A stretch of 64,000 nt of DNA, from NCBI RefSeq assembly GCF_000389965.1, contig NC_021191.1, positions 1,675,501 through 1,739,500 on the forward strand. The letters are read 5' to 3'. Shown in pieces: positions 8,289 through 17,486 of this stretch; the stretch's first letter is position 1; each line of letters begins with the position of its first letter. The notes under the pieces were generated by a model. The model did not search any database and was not told where the DNA came from. It saw only the letters and a program-made list of their open reading frames with translations. Made by a program: the position numbers and the translations under genes. The stretch is from Actinoplanes sp. N902-109 (GTDB taxonomy: Bacteria > Actinomycetota > Actinomycetes > Mycobacteriales > Micromonosporaceae).

Positions 8289-10526
8289 TTATTCGTAGCG
8301 GCGGTTGGCTGATTGGCGGGTGCGTTGCTGCTCGTCGAGTTGTTCGGAACTCTGGTGGTTCAGGCGGGTGGCGTTGGCGATGGTGCCGTCCGCCGCCGGG
8401 TCAGCGAAGCGGTTGGGCGTGTCCAACGGCCGGAACGGGTCGAGTGACCGGCCGCGGGAGTACGGGTAGTCCGATGTCTGCACCGCGCCGGTGGTCCACT
8501 CCTCATCGGCAGCGGGCGTGGCGTCGGAAGGCCATGCCGTGTCCCTGTCTCGCGCCGGGTTGCCGGGCCAGGGGGCTCCCGCCGGTCGGTCTGGCTCCGG
8601 CTGCCAACCCGTTTCCGCCGGTAGATCGTGGTCCGCTCGCCAACCCGTTTCCGTAGCGCGACCGGCCTCGCCTTGCCACCTTGCGGGAGAAGTCTGGCTC
8701 GCTGCCGGCCACGGAGTTTCTGCGGGGCGGCGGGGGCCGTCCGGGTCTGCCAGGTCCGCTGGGCGTAGGGATCCGGCGGCTCCCAGCGGGTCCTCGGACG
8801 GCGACTGCCTGAACGGCGTCGAGTGCCACACCTGCGACTGCCCGATGCCGTCGGCCGGATCGAAGGCCGGTTGAGAGGCGGTTTCGAGCTCCGGGCGGAG
8901 GGCGGGCTCGAAGGTCGCGTGGGAGGCGGTTTCGAGCTCCGGGCGTAGGGCGGGATCGAAGGTCGCGTGGGAGGCGGTATCGACCTCCGGGCGGAGGGCG
9001 GGATCGAAGGTCGCGTGGGAGGCGGTATCGACCTCCGGGCGGAAGGCGGGATCGAAGGTCGAGCCGGCGGCGGAGTCAAAGGCGGGATCGAGGTGGCGGC
9101 GGGTGGCCGGATCGGAAGAAGGGGCGAAGGCCGGCTCGAAGGCGGGGTGGACAGGCTGGCCGAGCGTCGGGCCGGGGACCTGGTCGAGCGCCAGGCCGGG
9201 GGCCTGATCGAGCGTCGGGCCGGGGACCTGGTCGAGCGCCGGGTCGGGGGCCTGATCGAGCGTCGGGCCGGGGACCTGGTCGAGCGCCGGGTCGGGGATC
9301 GCGTCCTGAGCCGGACGGGTGATCGGATCGAAGGCCGGAACCGGGAACCGCGACGGCACGGGTGACTGGGTGGCGCCGAACGGCCTTGCCGGTTCCTCGA
9401 AGCGCGGTTCCTCGAAGCGCGGTGCGTTGAAGTCGTTTGCCGGGTCGTCGCCCCAGCCGGTGTCCGCCACGTGGGCCGGGCCGAACGGCCGGCGCGTATC
9501 GAAAGAGGACGGGCGGTCGTCGGCAAACGCCGAGCCGCTGCCGACTGCATCACCGGGAAACGTCGATTCCCCGAGGAACGCGGGGTCGTCGGAGGCTGCC
9601 CGATCGCCGACGAGGACCGGATCGCCGAAGGGGGCCGGATCGCCGAAGGGGGCCGCATTGCTGAAGGGGGCTGGGTGCGCTGCGCCGGCCGGGTGCGCTG
9701 GGTCGACGGCGCCGGGCTGGGTGGGGAAGAGGGCTGCTTCGGCGGGTGCGGGCGTGTCCGTTGCGGTCGAGTCGCCGGTGCGGTGATCGGTGACACTCGG
9801 GCCGTCGGTGCGGGAGTCGGTGGTGCGAGAGTCGGTGGTGCGGGGGCCGTCGGTGCGGGGGTTGGTGGCGGCCCGGCGGCGGGAGGTGCGCGAGCGGCGG
9901 GGTAGGTCGGGGCCGGTCAGGCGTTGGGTTTCGGCGTCGGGGGTCTGGTCGTCGGCGGACTGGCGGGACGCCCACGCGGGCAGAGCGGCACCGGCGGCCG
10001 GCGCCAGGTCGACGGTGGGGGCGTTGGCGGCGGCGTTGGTTGCCGGGGGCAGGTCGGTGGCGGCGGCCGGGGACAGTTCGGCGGCGCTGGCTGCTGGGGC
10101 CAGGTCGACTGTCGGGGCTGCCTCGGGGGTGGGGTGGGCCGGGGCGGTGTCCGCGGCGGGGTGGCGTACCGGATTGGCGCGGGAGAGGACCGCGGGGGAG
10201 AGCCGGACGGTATTGACCTCGCGGGCGTCCTGCCGGGGGCGCGGGGCGGTGATCGGGGTTCGGGCGGGCGTGCGGTTGGTGAGGGCGCCGGCGACCACGT
10301 CGTTGAGCTTGACCATCGCGGCGACCGAGAGGGGCAGGACGAGCACGCCCCACCAGCTCACCAGCTCGGCCAGGGCCAGCAGGATGCCGAGGGCGACCGC
10401 GCCCTCGAGGAAGACGAAGCAGAGGAAGCCGCTGGGGGCCAGGTATTGCAGGCCGAGCGCCCGCGCGTAGAGCGGCTGCTGGCGGGCCTCCTCGCGGGAC
10501 AGGCCGGCACGGCGGGACCGGGTCAT
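8289..10526 (-). CDS. repeat-rich membrane protein encoded after holA
   Basis: A 745-residue protein translated from ATG 10526, overlapping the holA stop by ATGA. Two membrane segments sit near the N-terminus (about 28-50 and 53-75). The remaining ~650 residues are Pro/Ala/Asp/Thr-rich, low-complexity and presumably disordered. They include two arrays of 16-residue repeats: LDQVPGPTLDQAPxPA-type (about 409-457) and TFDPALRPEVDTASHA-type (about 489-556). Short SAI-type and FGDPAPFGDP-type repeats also occur. No enzymatic domain is recognisable. The topology suggests a cytoplasmic or surface tail anchored by a hairpin. Function unknown; the co-translation with holA may be only positional. Confidence 0.8.
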   Translation of the reverse strand: MTRSRRAGLSREEARQQPLYARALGLQYLAPSGFLCFVFLEGAVALGILLALAELVSWWGVLVLPLSVAAMVKLNDVVAGALTNRTPARTPITAPRPRQDAREVNTVRLSPAVLSRANPVRHPAADTAPAHPTPEAAPTVDLAPAASAAELSPAAATDLPPATNAAANAPTVDLAPAAGAALPAWASRQSADDQTPDAETQRLTGPDLPRRSRTSRRRAATNPRTDGPRTTDSRTTDSRTDGPSVTDHRTGDSTATDTPAPAEAALFPTQPGAVDPAHPAGAAHPAPFSNAAPFGDPAPFGDPVLVGDRAASDDPAFLGESTFPGDAVGSGSAFADDRPSSFDTRRPFGPAHVADTGWGDDPANDFNAPRFEEPRFEEPARPFGATQSPVPSRFPVPAFDPITRPAQDAIPDPALDQVPGPTLDQAPDPALDQVPGPTLDQAPGLALDQVPGPTLGQPVHPAFEPAFAPSSDPATRRHLDPAFDSAAGSTFDPAFRPEVDTASHATFDPALRPEVDTASHATFDPALRPELETASHATFEPALRPELETASQPAFDPADGIGQSQVWHSTPFRQSPSEDPLGAAGSLRPADLADPDGPRRPAETPWPAASQTSPARWQGEAGRATETGWRADHDLPAETGWQPEPDRPAGAPWPGNPARDRDTAWPSDATPAADEEWTTGAVQTSDYPYSRGRSLDPFRPLDTPNRFADPAADGTIANATRLNHQSSEQLDEQQRTRQSANRRYE
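8862..9060. repeat. 48-bp in-frame tandem repeat, about 4 copies
   Basis: Imperfect 48-bp units encoding (T/A)F(D/E)PALRPE(V/L)(D/E)TASHA within the 745-residue membrane protein. Copies differ mainly by synonymous or conservative changes. Confidence 0.85.
9156..9300. repeat. 48-bp in-frame tandem repeat, about 3 copies
   Basis: Imperfect units encoding LDQVPGPTLDQAPxPA in the same membrane protein, with an internal 24-bp half-repeat (LDQVPGPT / LDQAPDPA). Confidence 0.85.
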
Positions 10527-11497
10527 CGTGCGCCTCCGGACCGGCGGGCGTCGGCCACCGCGAACACCGCCTGCTCGAGCGCGTAGGCGCGGTCCTCGGC
10601 ACCGCCCTTGACGGCGGCGTTGCACTCGGCGGCGGCACGCATGGCGTCGACCAGGCCCTCGGGGGTCCAGCCGCGGCTGCGCTCCTGCGCCTTCTGGATC
10701 TTCCACGCGGGCATGCCGAGCGAGCTGGCCATCTGATAGGGGTTGCCGCGCCCGGCCGAGGCGACCCGGGCCACCGTGCGCACGCCGTCGGCGATGGCGT
10801 CGGCGATCGGCACCGGGTCGACGCCCACGTGCAGGGCCCAGCGCAACGCCTCGAGCGCGGCCGGCACGTCGCCGACCATCGCGGCGTCGGCCACCGCGAA
10901 ACCGCTGACCTCGGCACGCCCCTTGTAATAGCGGGCGACGACGGCCGCGCTGATCTTGCCGTCGGTGTCGGCGAGCAGCTGCGAGCAGGCGGCGGCGATC
11001 TCGCGCAGGTCGGTGCCGACCGCCTGGAGCAGGGCAGCCGCGGCCGCCTCGTCGCAACGCCCGCCGTGCCGCCGGAACTCGTCGCGCACGAACGCGACGC
11101 GCTCCCGGTCGCCCTTGAGCTTGGTGGCGGCGATGACCGTCGCCCCGGCGCTCTTCAACCCGTCGGCGAACGCCTTGCCCTTGGCGCCCCCGAGGTGGGT
11201 CACGATCATTGTCACTTCAGGATCGGGGTTCTTCGCGTACGACAGGAGCGCCGTGGCCAGATCCTTGCGCGCATCCTGACCGCTGCGCAGCACAAGCACC
11301 CGCCGGCCGCCGAACAGCGAGGGGCTCAGCATCTCGGCGATCTCACCGGGCGCGAGCTGACCGGCCTCGTACTCCCGCACATCCGCCCCGGGGTCGGCCG
11401 CTCGAGCCGCCTCGACCGTCGCGGTGACGGCACGGGCGGCAAGCAACTCCTCGTCGCCGAGGACGAGGACCAGTGGGGTGGGAGGTGCGCTGTTCAC
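10523..11497 (-). CDS. holA: DNA polymerase III delta subunit
   Basis: A 324-residue clamp-loader subunit HolA. It opens VNSAPPTPLVLVLGDEELLAARAV, the usual start of actinobacterial delta, where the AAA+-like domain replaces Walker A with a GDEELL-type motif. Further hallmarks are LFGGRRVLVLRSGQDARKDL and the C-terminal helical collar (DVPAALEALRWALHVGVDPV). GTG 11497 is the only reasonable start; the frame further upstream is non-coding in character. The stop overlaps the start of the 745-residue membrane protein gene. Single copy; essential for loading the sliding clamp. Confidence 0.93.
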   Translation of the reverse strand: MNSAPPTPLVLVLGDEELLAARAVTATVEAARAADPGADVREYEAGQLAPGEIAEMLSPSLFGGRRVLVLRSGQDARKDLATALLSYAKNPDPEVTMIVTHLGGAKGKAFADGLKSAGATVIAATKLKGDRERVAFVRDEFRRHGGRCDEAAAAALLQAVGTDLREIAAACSQLLADTDGKISAAVVARYYKGRAEVSGFAVADAAMVGDVPAALEALRWALHVGVDPVPIADAIADGVRTVARVASAGRGNPYQMASSLGMPAWKIQKAQERSRGWTPEGLVDAMRAAAECNAAVKGGAEDRAYALEQAVFAVADARRSGGAR

Positions 11498-11918
11498 GAG
11501 CAGAATCTTCGCACGGACGTCCGACACTTCCCGGGGCCTCACCCCGCCGCGCAGCCCGTCGATCATCGGACACGAAACCAGACATATCGGCAGGCGGGGA
11601 TGTCGCTGCCGCACTGCACCGCCTCGATCAGGCTGGATGTCTGGTACGAAAACCCATCGTGATCCGACGCACATCTCAACTGATCGCCCAGGGTCGAAAC
11701 ACATGGTCGGCCTAATCCGGGCGTGTCGGCGCGGAGAACGCCGGTTGGTGGGCGGGCCACGGCCGGCCGGGGAGCCCCGGGAAAACACAAGCACCGCCGG
11801 ACCAGAAGTGGTCCGGCGGTGCTTGGCGGTGCGAATCTCACAGCCGGTGATCAGAAGCCCCTCGCGGCGGCTCGGGACGCCGTGGCGCGTCGGCGCCGCG
11901 AACGAGTCCTCTGGCTGA
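11498..11918. other. 421-bp spacer between holA and rpsT
   Basis: Holds the rpsT terminator hairpin at 11789-11824. The rest (11498-11788) has patches of lower GC (around 11570-11700) and should contain the holA promoter, but no hexamers could be assigned with confidence. No gene was seen. Confidence 0.6.
11789..11824 (-). terminator. strong hairpin terminator of rpsT
   Basis: A perfect 16-bp stem (AAGCACCGCCGGACCA) closes a four-base loop. On the minus strand it is followed within three bases by GTGTTTTC. It lies about 95 bases beyond the rpsT stop and insulates rpsT from holA. Confidence 0.85.
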
Positions 11919-12185
11919 TCAGGCGGACAGCGAGGCGATCTTCTTGGCGATGGCCGACTTGCGGTTGGCCGCCTGGTTCTTGTGGATGACACCCTTGCTG
12001 ACGGCCTTGTCGAGCTGGCGCGAGGCGTCACGGAGCAGCGCGGTGGCCGTCTCGGTGTTGCCCGCGTCGCCCGCCTCGTGCAGCTTGCGGATCACGGTCT
12101 TCAGCGACGACTTGACCGACTTGTTGCGCAGCCGGGCCTTCTCGTTCTGCCGGTTGCGCTTGATCTGGGACTTGATGTTCGCCAC
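11919..12185 (-). CDS. rpsT: 30S ribosomal protein S20
   Basis: An 88-residue basic protein, VANIKSQIKRNRQNEKARLR onward, unmistakably S20 bS20, which binds 16S rRNA in the body of the 30S subunit. The start codon is GTG at 12185. The length is normal for the family. It is monocistronic, with its own strong terminator downstream. Its position beside holA and lepA is the conserved bacterial order holA-rpsT-lepA, here interrupted by three genes before lepA. Confidence 0.98.
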   Translation of the reverse strand: MANIKSQIKRNRQNEKARLRNKSVKSSLKTVIRKLHEAGDAGNTETATALLRDASRQLDKAVSKGVIHKNQAANRKSAIAKKIASLSA

Positions 12186-12284
12186 GCGACAGCCTTGTCC
12201 TGACTAGTTCGGATGTTGCTTCGTACTGGAATGGCGTGGTGACAGCAAGCAGGAACGCGCCACCACACGCGACGAACCAATGTA

Positions 12285-13256
12285 TCAGGCCTGCTGGACC
12301 GGACCCAAATCGAAGGGCTCCCAGCCTCGGCGTTCGGCCAGCCAGGCCAGTGCTTGCCGGCCGCTGAAGCGCTGGTGCTGACGGTGATGCGGGGAGGCGC
12401 TGCTCGGACCGCCCGCCGCCCGGACGAGCCAGTGCCCGGCCAGCACCGCCAGCGCCCCGTCGACCCCGGCGGCGGGGGCGTCGACGAGCGGGTCGACATC
12501 GAGCCCGCTCGCGTACGCCGTGACGAGCAGGGTCACCGTGTCGAACCACTGTTGCCCCGTGCACGGCCACGCCCAGTCGCAGAGCCACGCCTTTCCCGCC
12601 GTGTCGATGAGCACGTTGTCGATGCGGAGATCGCCGTGCAGCATCGCCGGCCCCGCCAGCAGGGGCGGCAGCGCCCGCTCCAGCCGCGCCAGCTCAGCCA
12701 GCCGCTGGGTGGTGATCCCGGGAAGGACCGGCACGTGCCCGGCCGACATGGCGGACCACCAGTTCAGCTCCTCCCGTACGAGATCAGCAATCGACGGCAG
12801 CTTGAGTGACCTCGGTGGCCGCCGCAGCGCTGAGGCCGCCGTCTGCCATGCACTCAGGGTGGCCTGCAGCTCATGGGGCTGCCACGGCAGCTCCGGCATG
12901 TGACCTCGCAGCGCCTCCAGGCAGAGCACGAAGGCGCCGTCAGCCTCCAGCGTCCAGCGCGGGCGCGCCGCCGGCACCTCGGGCGGCAGCAGAGATGTGA
13001 TTGCTGCCTCACGGGCGTAGGCCTCGGCCGCCGGCTCGTGCACCGGAGCCGCCTTCACGAACACCCGATCACCCGTCGTGGTCTCCAGCACCGCCGCGAA
13101 AGCCGAGGTGAAACCGCCTCCCACCGGGTGCGCCGCGGTAACGCCCGAGCCCAGCCGGGCCTCGATTGCCGTGCGCAACGACAAGGGCAAAACCCGCCAA
13201 TCCGGCCGTACGCTCGTAGCGCCGTAACTGACCTCGGGCAGCGATACCGGACGCAT
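12285..13256 (-). CDS. aminoglycoside phosphotransferase-like kinase
   Basis: A 323-residue APH/choline-kinase fold protein. The catalytic loop reads MLHGDLRIDNVL (HGD...N) and the metal-binding motif is WLCDWAW, both intact. The N-lobe has GGGFTSAFAAVL and the Lys-containing strand RVFVKAAP. Start at ATG 13256 (MRPVSLPEVS); the longer upstream frame overlaps the divergent DUF4240 gene and is rejected. Proteins of this kind are common in actinomycetes and mostly of unknown substrate, so it should not be read as a resistance gene. Confidence 0.88.
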   Translation of the reverse strand: MRPVSLPEVSYGATSVRPDWRVLPLSLRTAIEARLGSGVTAAHPVGGGFTSAFAAVLETTTGDRVFVKAAPVHEPAAEAYAREAAITSLLPPEVPAARPRWTLEADGAFVLCLEALRGHMPELPWQPHELQATLSAWQTAASALRRPPRSLKLPSIADLVREELNWWSAMSAGHVPVLPGITTQRLAELARLERALPPLLAGPAMLHGDLRIDNVLIDTAGKAWLCDWAWPCTGQQWFDTVTLLVTAYASGLDVDPLVDAPAAGVDGALAVLAGHWLVRAAGGPSSASPHHRQHQRFSGRQALAWLAERRGWEPFDLGPVQQA

Positions 13257-13310
13257 GCCCCCATCCTGCCCTCCCGGATTTTGTCGTACCGGCCTGGCAG
13301 GCTGTCGGAC

Positions 13311-13844
13311 ATGAGAACGGACGACTTCTGGGCGGTCATCGACCGGGCGACCGCCGACCGGCCGGGTTCGCCCGACGAGGTGGCCAAGCGTGCCGTCGCC
13401 GAGCTGGCCACCCGCGACCCCGGCGAGATCGTGGCGTGGGGGCGGCACATCGACAAGGTGATGGCCGCCTCCGGCAAGGAGGACCTCTGGGCCGCCGCCT
13501 ATCTGATCAACGGCGGCTGCTCGGACGACGGCTTCGACTATTTCCGCGGCTGGCTGATCGCCAACGGGCGGGACGTGCTGGCCCGTGCGGTCCGCGACCC
13601 CGACTCGCTGGCCGACCTGCCCGCGGTGCGCGCCGCGGCCACGACCGGCGCGGTGTTCGAGGCCGAGGAGGTGCTCTCCATCGCCGATCGAGCCTACGAG
13701 CAGGCCACCGGCGAGGAGCTGCCGCCGGGCGAGGCACCGCCGGGCCGGCCCGACCCGTCGATGCTCTGGGACTTCGACGACGAGGAGGAGATGCAGCGGC
13801 GGCTGCCCCGGCTCTCCGCGCTCTTCCTGGAGCCGCCGGAGTGA
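13311..13844 (+). CDS. DUF4240 domain protein
   Basis: A 177-residue cytoplasmic protein. The N-terminal part (MRTDDFWAVIDRA, then AAYLINGGCSDDGFDYFRGW) matches the DUF4240 pattern, in which a DxFW start and a GGCSDDxFxxFRxWLI block are conserved. The C-terminus is acidic (DFDDEEEMQRRLP). Divergent from the phosphotransferase gene with 54 bases between. DUF4240 proteins are of unknown function, often near toxin-immunity or WGR-type genes; no such partner is seen here. Confidence 0.88.
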   Translation: MRTDDFWAVIDRATADRPGSPDEVAKRAVAELATRDPGEIVAWGRHIDKVMAASGKEDLWAAAYLINGGCSDDGFDYFRGWLIANGRDVLARAVRDPDSLADLPAVRAAATTGAVFEAEEVLSIADRAYEQATGEELPPGEAPPGRPDPSMLWDFDDEEEMQRRLPRLSALFLEPPE

Positions 13845-13908
13845 GTCGTGAGATGTGCGTCAAGTCGTGGGAATGGGGTGGCCCGGCGGCCACGATCCGG
13901 CCAAGGTC

Positions 13909-14736
13909 ATGAGCATGGATGAGCTTCGCGGCACGGTCACGGCGGTCAGCAGCAACGGCGTCTACTCGTTCACCAAGCCCAATCGGGACCGGATCGTGCT
14001 GGTGCCCGGTCTGGGCGTCGAGGGCGACGTCCACGCCGGCGTGCGGGTGCGGCACCGCTCGCGGGTGGCTGCCGACCCGGCGCAGCCCAACCTGCGGCAG
14101 GTGCACTTGATCTCCTCCGAGCTGTTCGACGAGGTGCGGCCCAAGGGGTACGAGGTCCCGAGCGGCGGCCTGGGCGAGAACGTCACGACCGCGGGCCTCG
14201 ACCTGCTCGCCCTGCCGTGCGGCACGATCCTGCGCTTCGGCGCCGCGCGCCCGCCCGCAGCCGCGGAACTCCACCCGGCTGGGCACGCTGACCCGGCCAC
14301 CGAAGCGGGAGAGGCCCGCGCGGCGGGCGTCGGAGCGGGAGAGGCCGGCGCGACGGAGGTCGAGGCGGGGGAGGTCGGCGCGGGGGATGTTGGTGCGGTG
14401 CTCGCGGTGGTGGCGGCCGCGCGGGCGGCGACGCTGGATGCGGCCACGGCGGGTGCGGTGGAGGTGCTGGCGGCGACGGTGGAGCGGGAGGCGGCCCGGT
14501 CGGCCGCGGATGAGCGTCCGGCAATCGTGCTCATGGGTTTGCGCAACCCGTGCGCGCAGATCAACAAGTTCCGGCCGGGGCTGCTCAAGGAGGTGCTGGG
14601 CCACGACGACGACGGAGGTCTGGTGCGCAAGGCGGGCGTGATGGCCGTGGTGCTGCGCGGCGGTGCGGTGCGGGCCGGGGATGTCGTGACCGCCGAGGTG
14701 CCCGCCGGGCCGCACCAACGGCTCGACCGCGTCTGA
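13909..14736 (+). CDS. MOSC domain protein with a low-complexity insertion
   Basis: A 275-residue MOSC protein, the sulfur-carrier domain found in molybdenum cofactor sulfurases. The N-terminal part (GTVTAVSSNGVYSFTKPN, then GVEGDVHAG and GGLGENVTT) and the C-terminal part (GLRNPCAQINKFRPGLLKEV, with the conserved Cys) are both normal. Between them, at about residues 112-200, lies an Ala/Gly/Glu-rich insert absent from ordinary members, which are about 180-190 residues. The frame is intact. The start is uncertain: 13909, 13915 or 13855, none with a strong ribosome binding site. The physiological substrate is unknown. Confidence 0.85.
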   Translation: MSMDELRGTVTAVSSNGVYSFTKPNRDRIVLVPGLGVEGDVHAGVRVRHRSRVAADPAQPNLRQVHLISSELFDEVRPKGYEVPSGGLGENVTTAGLDLLALPCGTILRFGAARPPAAAELHPAGHADPATEAGEARAAGVGAGEAGATEVEAGEVGAGDVGAVLAVVAAARAATLDAATAGAVEVLAATVEREAARSAADERPAIVLMGLRNPCAQINKFRPGLLKEVLGHDDDGGLVRKAGVMAVVLRGGAVRAGDVVTAEVPAGPHQRLDRV

Positions 14737-15037
14737 GGCGCCCGTCGGGAAGGGGGTGGCCCTCGTTGGTGATGACCGGCGACGATGCAGCCGCGTGGCA
14801 GCCCCGGCCATGACGCAGTGGCGTAACCGCTCCCGGCGTCGATGCAGCGGCGTGGCAGCCCCGGCCGTGATGCAGTGGCGTAACCGCTCCTGGCGACGAT
14901 GCAGCCCCGGCGCGGCCGTCCGATCGGGTCTCGTCCGGGGCCGGCGGCGCGGCGTGGGACCATGGATGCTGCGGGCCTGCCTCCCGGCCGGCCTTGACGA
15001 CTGTTGATCCGACCGCAAGCTCGAAGAACGGACGAAC
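14737..15037. other. 301-bp spacer before lepA with a tandem repeat
   Basis: Contains a 57-bp tandem repeat (about 14775-14925) and presumably the lepA promoter in 14940-15037. No gene was recognised. Confidence 0.6.
14775..14925. repeat. 57-bp tandem repeat, about 2.3 copies
   Basis: The word GATGCAGC recurs at 14784, 14841 and 14898, exactly 57 bp apart, with GCGTGGCAGCCCCGGCC and GCAGTGGCGTAACCGCTCC conserved between copies. No coding frame on either strand looks genuine. Confidence 0.85.
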
Positions 15038-16915
15038 GTGCCTGGACCGCTCGACCCCGGCGTGAACATCATCGGAGCGACCGATCCGCGTCGCATCCGG
15101 AACTTCTGCATCATCGCCCACATCGACCACGGGAAGTCCACGCTGGCCGACCGGATGCTGCAGATCACCGGTGTGGTCGATCCCCGGCAGATGCGCGCGC
15201 AGTATCTCGACCGGATGGACATCGAGCGCGAGCGTGGCATCACGATCAAGAGCCAGGCCGTGCGGATGCCCTGGGTCGTGCGCAACGGTGAGCAGCACGG
15301 CGAGTCCGCCGTGCTCAACATGATCGACACCCCGGGGCACGTCGACTTCACCTACGAGGTGTCGCGCAGCCTGGCTGCCTGCGAGGGCGCGGTGCTGCTG
15401 GTCGACGCCGCGCAGGGGATCGAGGCGCAGACGCTGGCCAACCTGTATCTGGCCATGGAGAACGACCTGCACATCATCCCGGTGCTCAACAAGATCGACC
15501 TGCCGGCCGCGCAGCCCGAGAAGTATGCCGAGGAGCTGGCCAAGCTGATCGGCTGTGAGACCAGTGACGTGCTCAAGGTCTCCGGCAAGACCGGCGAGGG
15601 GGTCGAGCACCTGCTCGACGAGATCGTGCGGCAGTTCAAGCCGCCGGTGGGCGAGGCCGACGCGCCGGCCCGGGCGATGATCTTCGACTCCGTGTACGAC
15701 GTCTACCGCGGTGTGGTCACGTACGTCCGGGTCATCGACGGGCGCATCGAGGCCCGCGACCGGATCAAGATGATGTCCACCGGGGCCGTGCACGAGCTGC
15801 TCGAGATCGGTGTCGTCTCGCCCGAGATGGAGAAGGCCGGTGCGCTCGGCGTCGGCGAGGTGGGTTATCTCATCACCGGCGTGAAGGATGTGCGCCAGTC
15901 CCGGGTCGGTGACACCGTGACCGGCAACAACCGGCCGGCCTCCGAGGCGCTGGGTGGCTACAAGGACCCACGGCCGATGGTCTACTCCGGGTTGTACCCG
16001 ATCGACGGGTCGGACTACCCGGCGCTGCGGGACGCGCTCGATAAGCTCAAGCTCAACGACGCCGCGCTGACCTACGAGCCCGAGTCGTCGGCGGCGCTGG
16101 GGTTCGGGTTCCGGTGCGGCTTCCTCGGCCTGCTGCACCTGGAGATCATCAACGAGCGGCTGGAGCGCGAGTTCGGGCTGGACCTGATCTCCACCGCGCC
16201 GAACGTCATCTACCAGGTGATCACCGAGGACGTGAAGGAGTTCACGGTCACCAACCCCAGCGAGTTCCCCGCGGGCAAGATCGCGGAGATCCGGGAGCCG
16301 GTGGTACGGGCCACCGTGCTGGTGCCCAACGAGTACGTGGGCGCGGTCATGGAGCTGTGTCAGAGCCGCCGCGGCATGCTGCTGGGGATGGAGTACCTGT
16401 CCTCCGAGCGGGTCGAGCTGCGCTACACCCTGCCGCTGGCCGAGATCATCTACGACTTCTTCGACCAGCTGAAGAGCAAGACCAAGGGGTACGCCTCGCT
16501 GGACTACGAGCCCTCCGGCGAGCAGGTCGCCGACCTGGTCAAGGTCGACATCCTGCTGCACGGCGAGCCGGTCGACGCCTTCAGCGCGATCGTGCACAAG
16601 GACAAGGCCTACAACTACGGGGTCACCATCGCGTCCAAGCTGCAGAAGCTCATTCCCCGGCAGCAGTTCGAGGTGCCGATCCAGGCCGCCATCGGCAGCC
16701 GCATCATCGCCCGCGAGACGATCCGGGCGATCCGCAAGGACGTGCTCGCCAAGTGTTACGGCGGTGACATCAGCCGCAAGCGCAAGCTGCTCGAGAAGCA
16801 GAAGGAAGGCAAGAAGCGGATGAAGATGGTCGGCCGGGTGGAGGTGCCCCAGGAGGCCTTCATCGCCGCGCTGTCGTCCTCCGACTCGGCGGAGCCCAAG
16901 GGCGCCAAGAAGTAG
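15038..16915 (+). CDS. lepA: elongation factor 4 (LepA)
   Basis: A 625-residue translational GTPase that back-translocates or remodels stalled ribosomes. G1 is AHIDHGKST (about 28-36), G3 DTPGH, and G4 NKIDLP (about 151). The LepA-specific C-terminal domain carries RKRKLLEKQKEGKKRMK near the end. Length is usual for actinobacteria, with a short N-terminal extension. The start is GTG 15038 (VPGPLDPGVNIIG). It stands alone, with a hairpin terminator 22 bases after the stop. Confidence 0.97.
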   Translation: MPGPLDPGVNIIGATDPRRIRNFCIIAHIDHGKSTLADRMLQITGVVDPRQMRAQYLDRMDIERERGITIKSQAVRMPWVVRNGEQHGESAVLNMIDTPGHVDFTYEVSRSLAACEGAVLLVDAAQGIEAQTLANLYLAMENDLHIIPVLNKIDLPAAQPEKYAEELAKLIGCETSDVLKVSGKTGEGVEHLLDEIVRQFKPPVGEADAPARAMIFDSVYDVYRGVVTYVRVIDGRIEARDRIKMMSTGAVHELLEIGVVSPEMEKAGALGVGEVGYLITGVKDVRQSRVGDTVTGNNRPASEALGGYKDPRPMVYSGLYPIDGSDYPALRDALDKLKLNDAALTYEPESSAALGFGFRCGFLGLLHLEIINERLEREFGLDLISTAPNVIYQVITEDVKEFTVTNPSEFPAGKIAEIREPVVRATVLVPNEYVGAVMELCQSRRGMLLGMEYLSSERVELRYTLPLAEIIYDFFDQLKSKTKGYASLDYEPSGEQVADLVKVDILLHGEPVDAFSAIVHKDKAYNYGVTIASKLQKLIPRQQFEVPIQAAIGSRIIARETIRAIRKDVLAKCYGGDISRKRKLLEKQKEGKKRMKMVGRVEVPQEAFIAALSSSDSAEPKGAKK

Positions 16916-16937
16916 CACCGACTGGCGGACAGGCAAG

Positions 16938-16967
16938 CACGAGCGCGGGCAACGGCCCGCGCTCGTG
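16938..16967 (+). terminator. hairpin terminator after lepA
   Basis: A perfect 13-bp stem, CACGAGCGCGGGC, around the loop AACG. No T-run follows, as is common for actinobacterial terminators. Confidence 0.75.
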
Positions 16968-17165
16968 GCATGTCGGGGATCGATTTCGGATGGATCTGCC
17001 GGCCGTGATCAAAGGGCGCGAGCTGCGGCAATGGTCATCGGGAGGGGCTGCAAGCGGATCCGGCTGAGAGGTTCCTGGCAAAAACCCGGTTTGATTTTTC
17101 GGGGTGTCGGGAACTCCATTGCTCGACGGACGCAACGAATGCACCACCCCCCGAGGAGGAACCCC

Positions 17166-17444
17166 ATGACTGTCACCGGCATCATCACCGCGCTCATCGT
17201 CGGTCTCATCATCGGCGCCCTGGGCCGCCTGGTCGTACCGGGCAAGCAGAACATCCCGATCTGGCTGACCATGGTGATCGGTGTGGTCGCCGCCCTGCTG
17301 GGCACCGTGATCGCCCGCGCCACCGGCGTTGCCGACACCAAGGGTGTCGACTGGATCGAGCTGCTGTTCCAGGTTGTGCTGGCCGCGATCGGTGTGGCCC
17401 TGGTTGCTGGCATCGGCGGTCGCCGCGGCTACAGCCGCCGCTGA
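17166..17444 (+). CDS. GlsB/YeaQ/YmgE-family stress membrane protein
   Basis: A 92-residue small membrane protein of the transglycosylase-associated (Tgl-assoc) family, with three hydrophobic segments (about 5-22, 31-50 and 64-84) and the family's GALGRLVVPGKQ loop. A strong ribosome binding site, GAGGAGGA, precedes ATG 17166. In related bacteria these genes respond to general stress. Upstream, GTTTG followed after 15 bases by GGGAAC (about 17087-17112) loosely resembles a SigB-type promoter (GTTT-N14/16-GGGTAT), but with a mismatch, so this is only a suggestion. Confidence 0.88.
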   Translation: MTVTGIITALIVGLIIGALGRLVVPGKQNIPIWLTMVIGVVAALLGTVIARATGVADTKGVDWIELLFQVVLAAIGVALVAGIGGRRGYSRR

Positions 17445-17486
17445 CCCTAACCCCCTCGGGGGGTGAAGGAACCGCACTGCCAAGAG

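Noticed and set aside
12285..13256. Reading the APH-fold kinase as an antibiotic resistance gene
   Set aside because: Catalytic motifs are shared by many kinases of unrelated substrates, and nothing in the context points to aminoglycosides.
14585..16936. Minus-strand frame of 783 codons opposite lepA
   Set aside because: The plus strand is an unmistakable LepA; the antisense frame is low-complexity and lacks a ribosome binding site.
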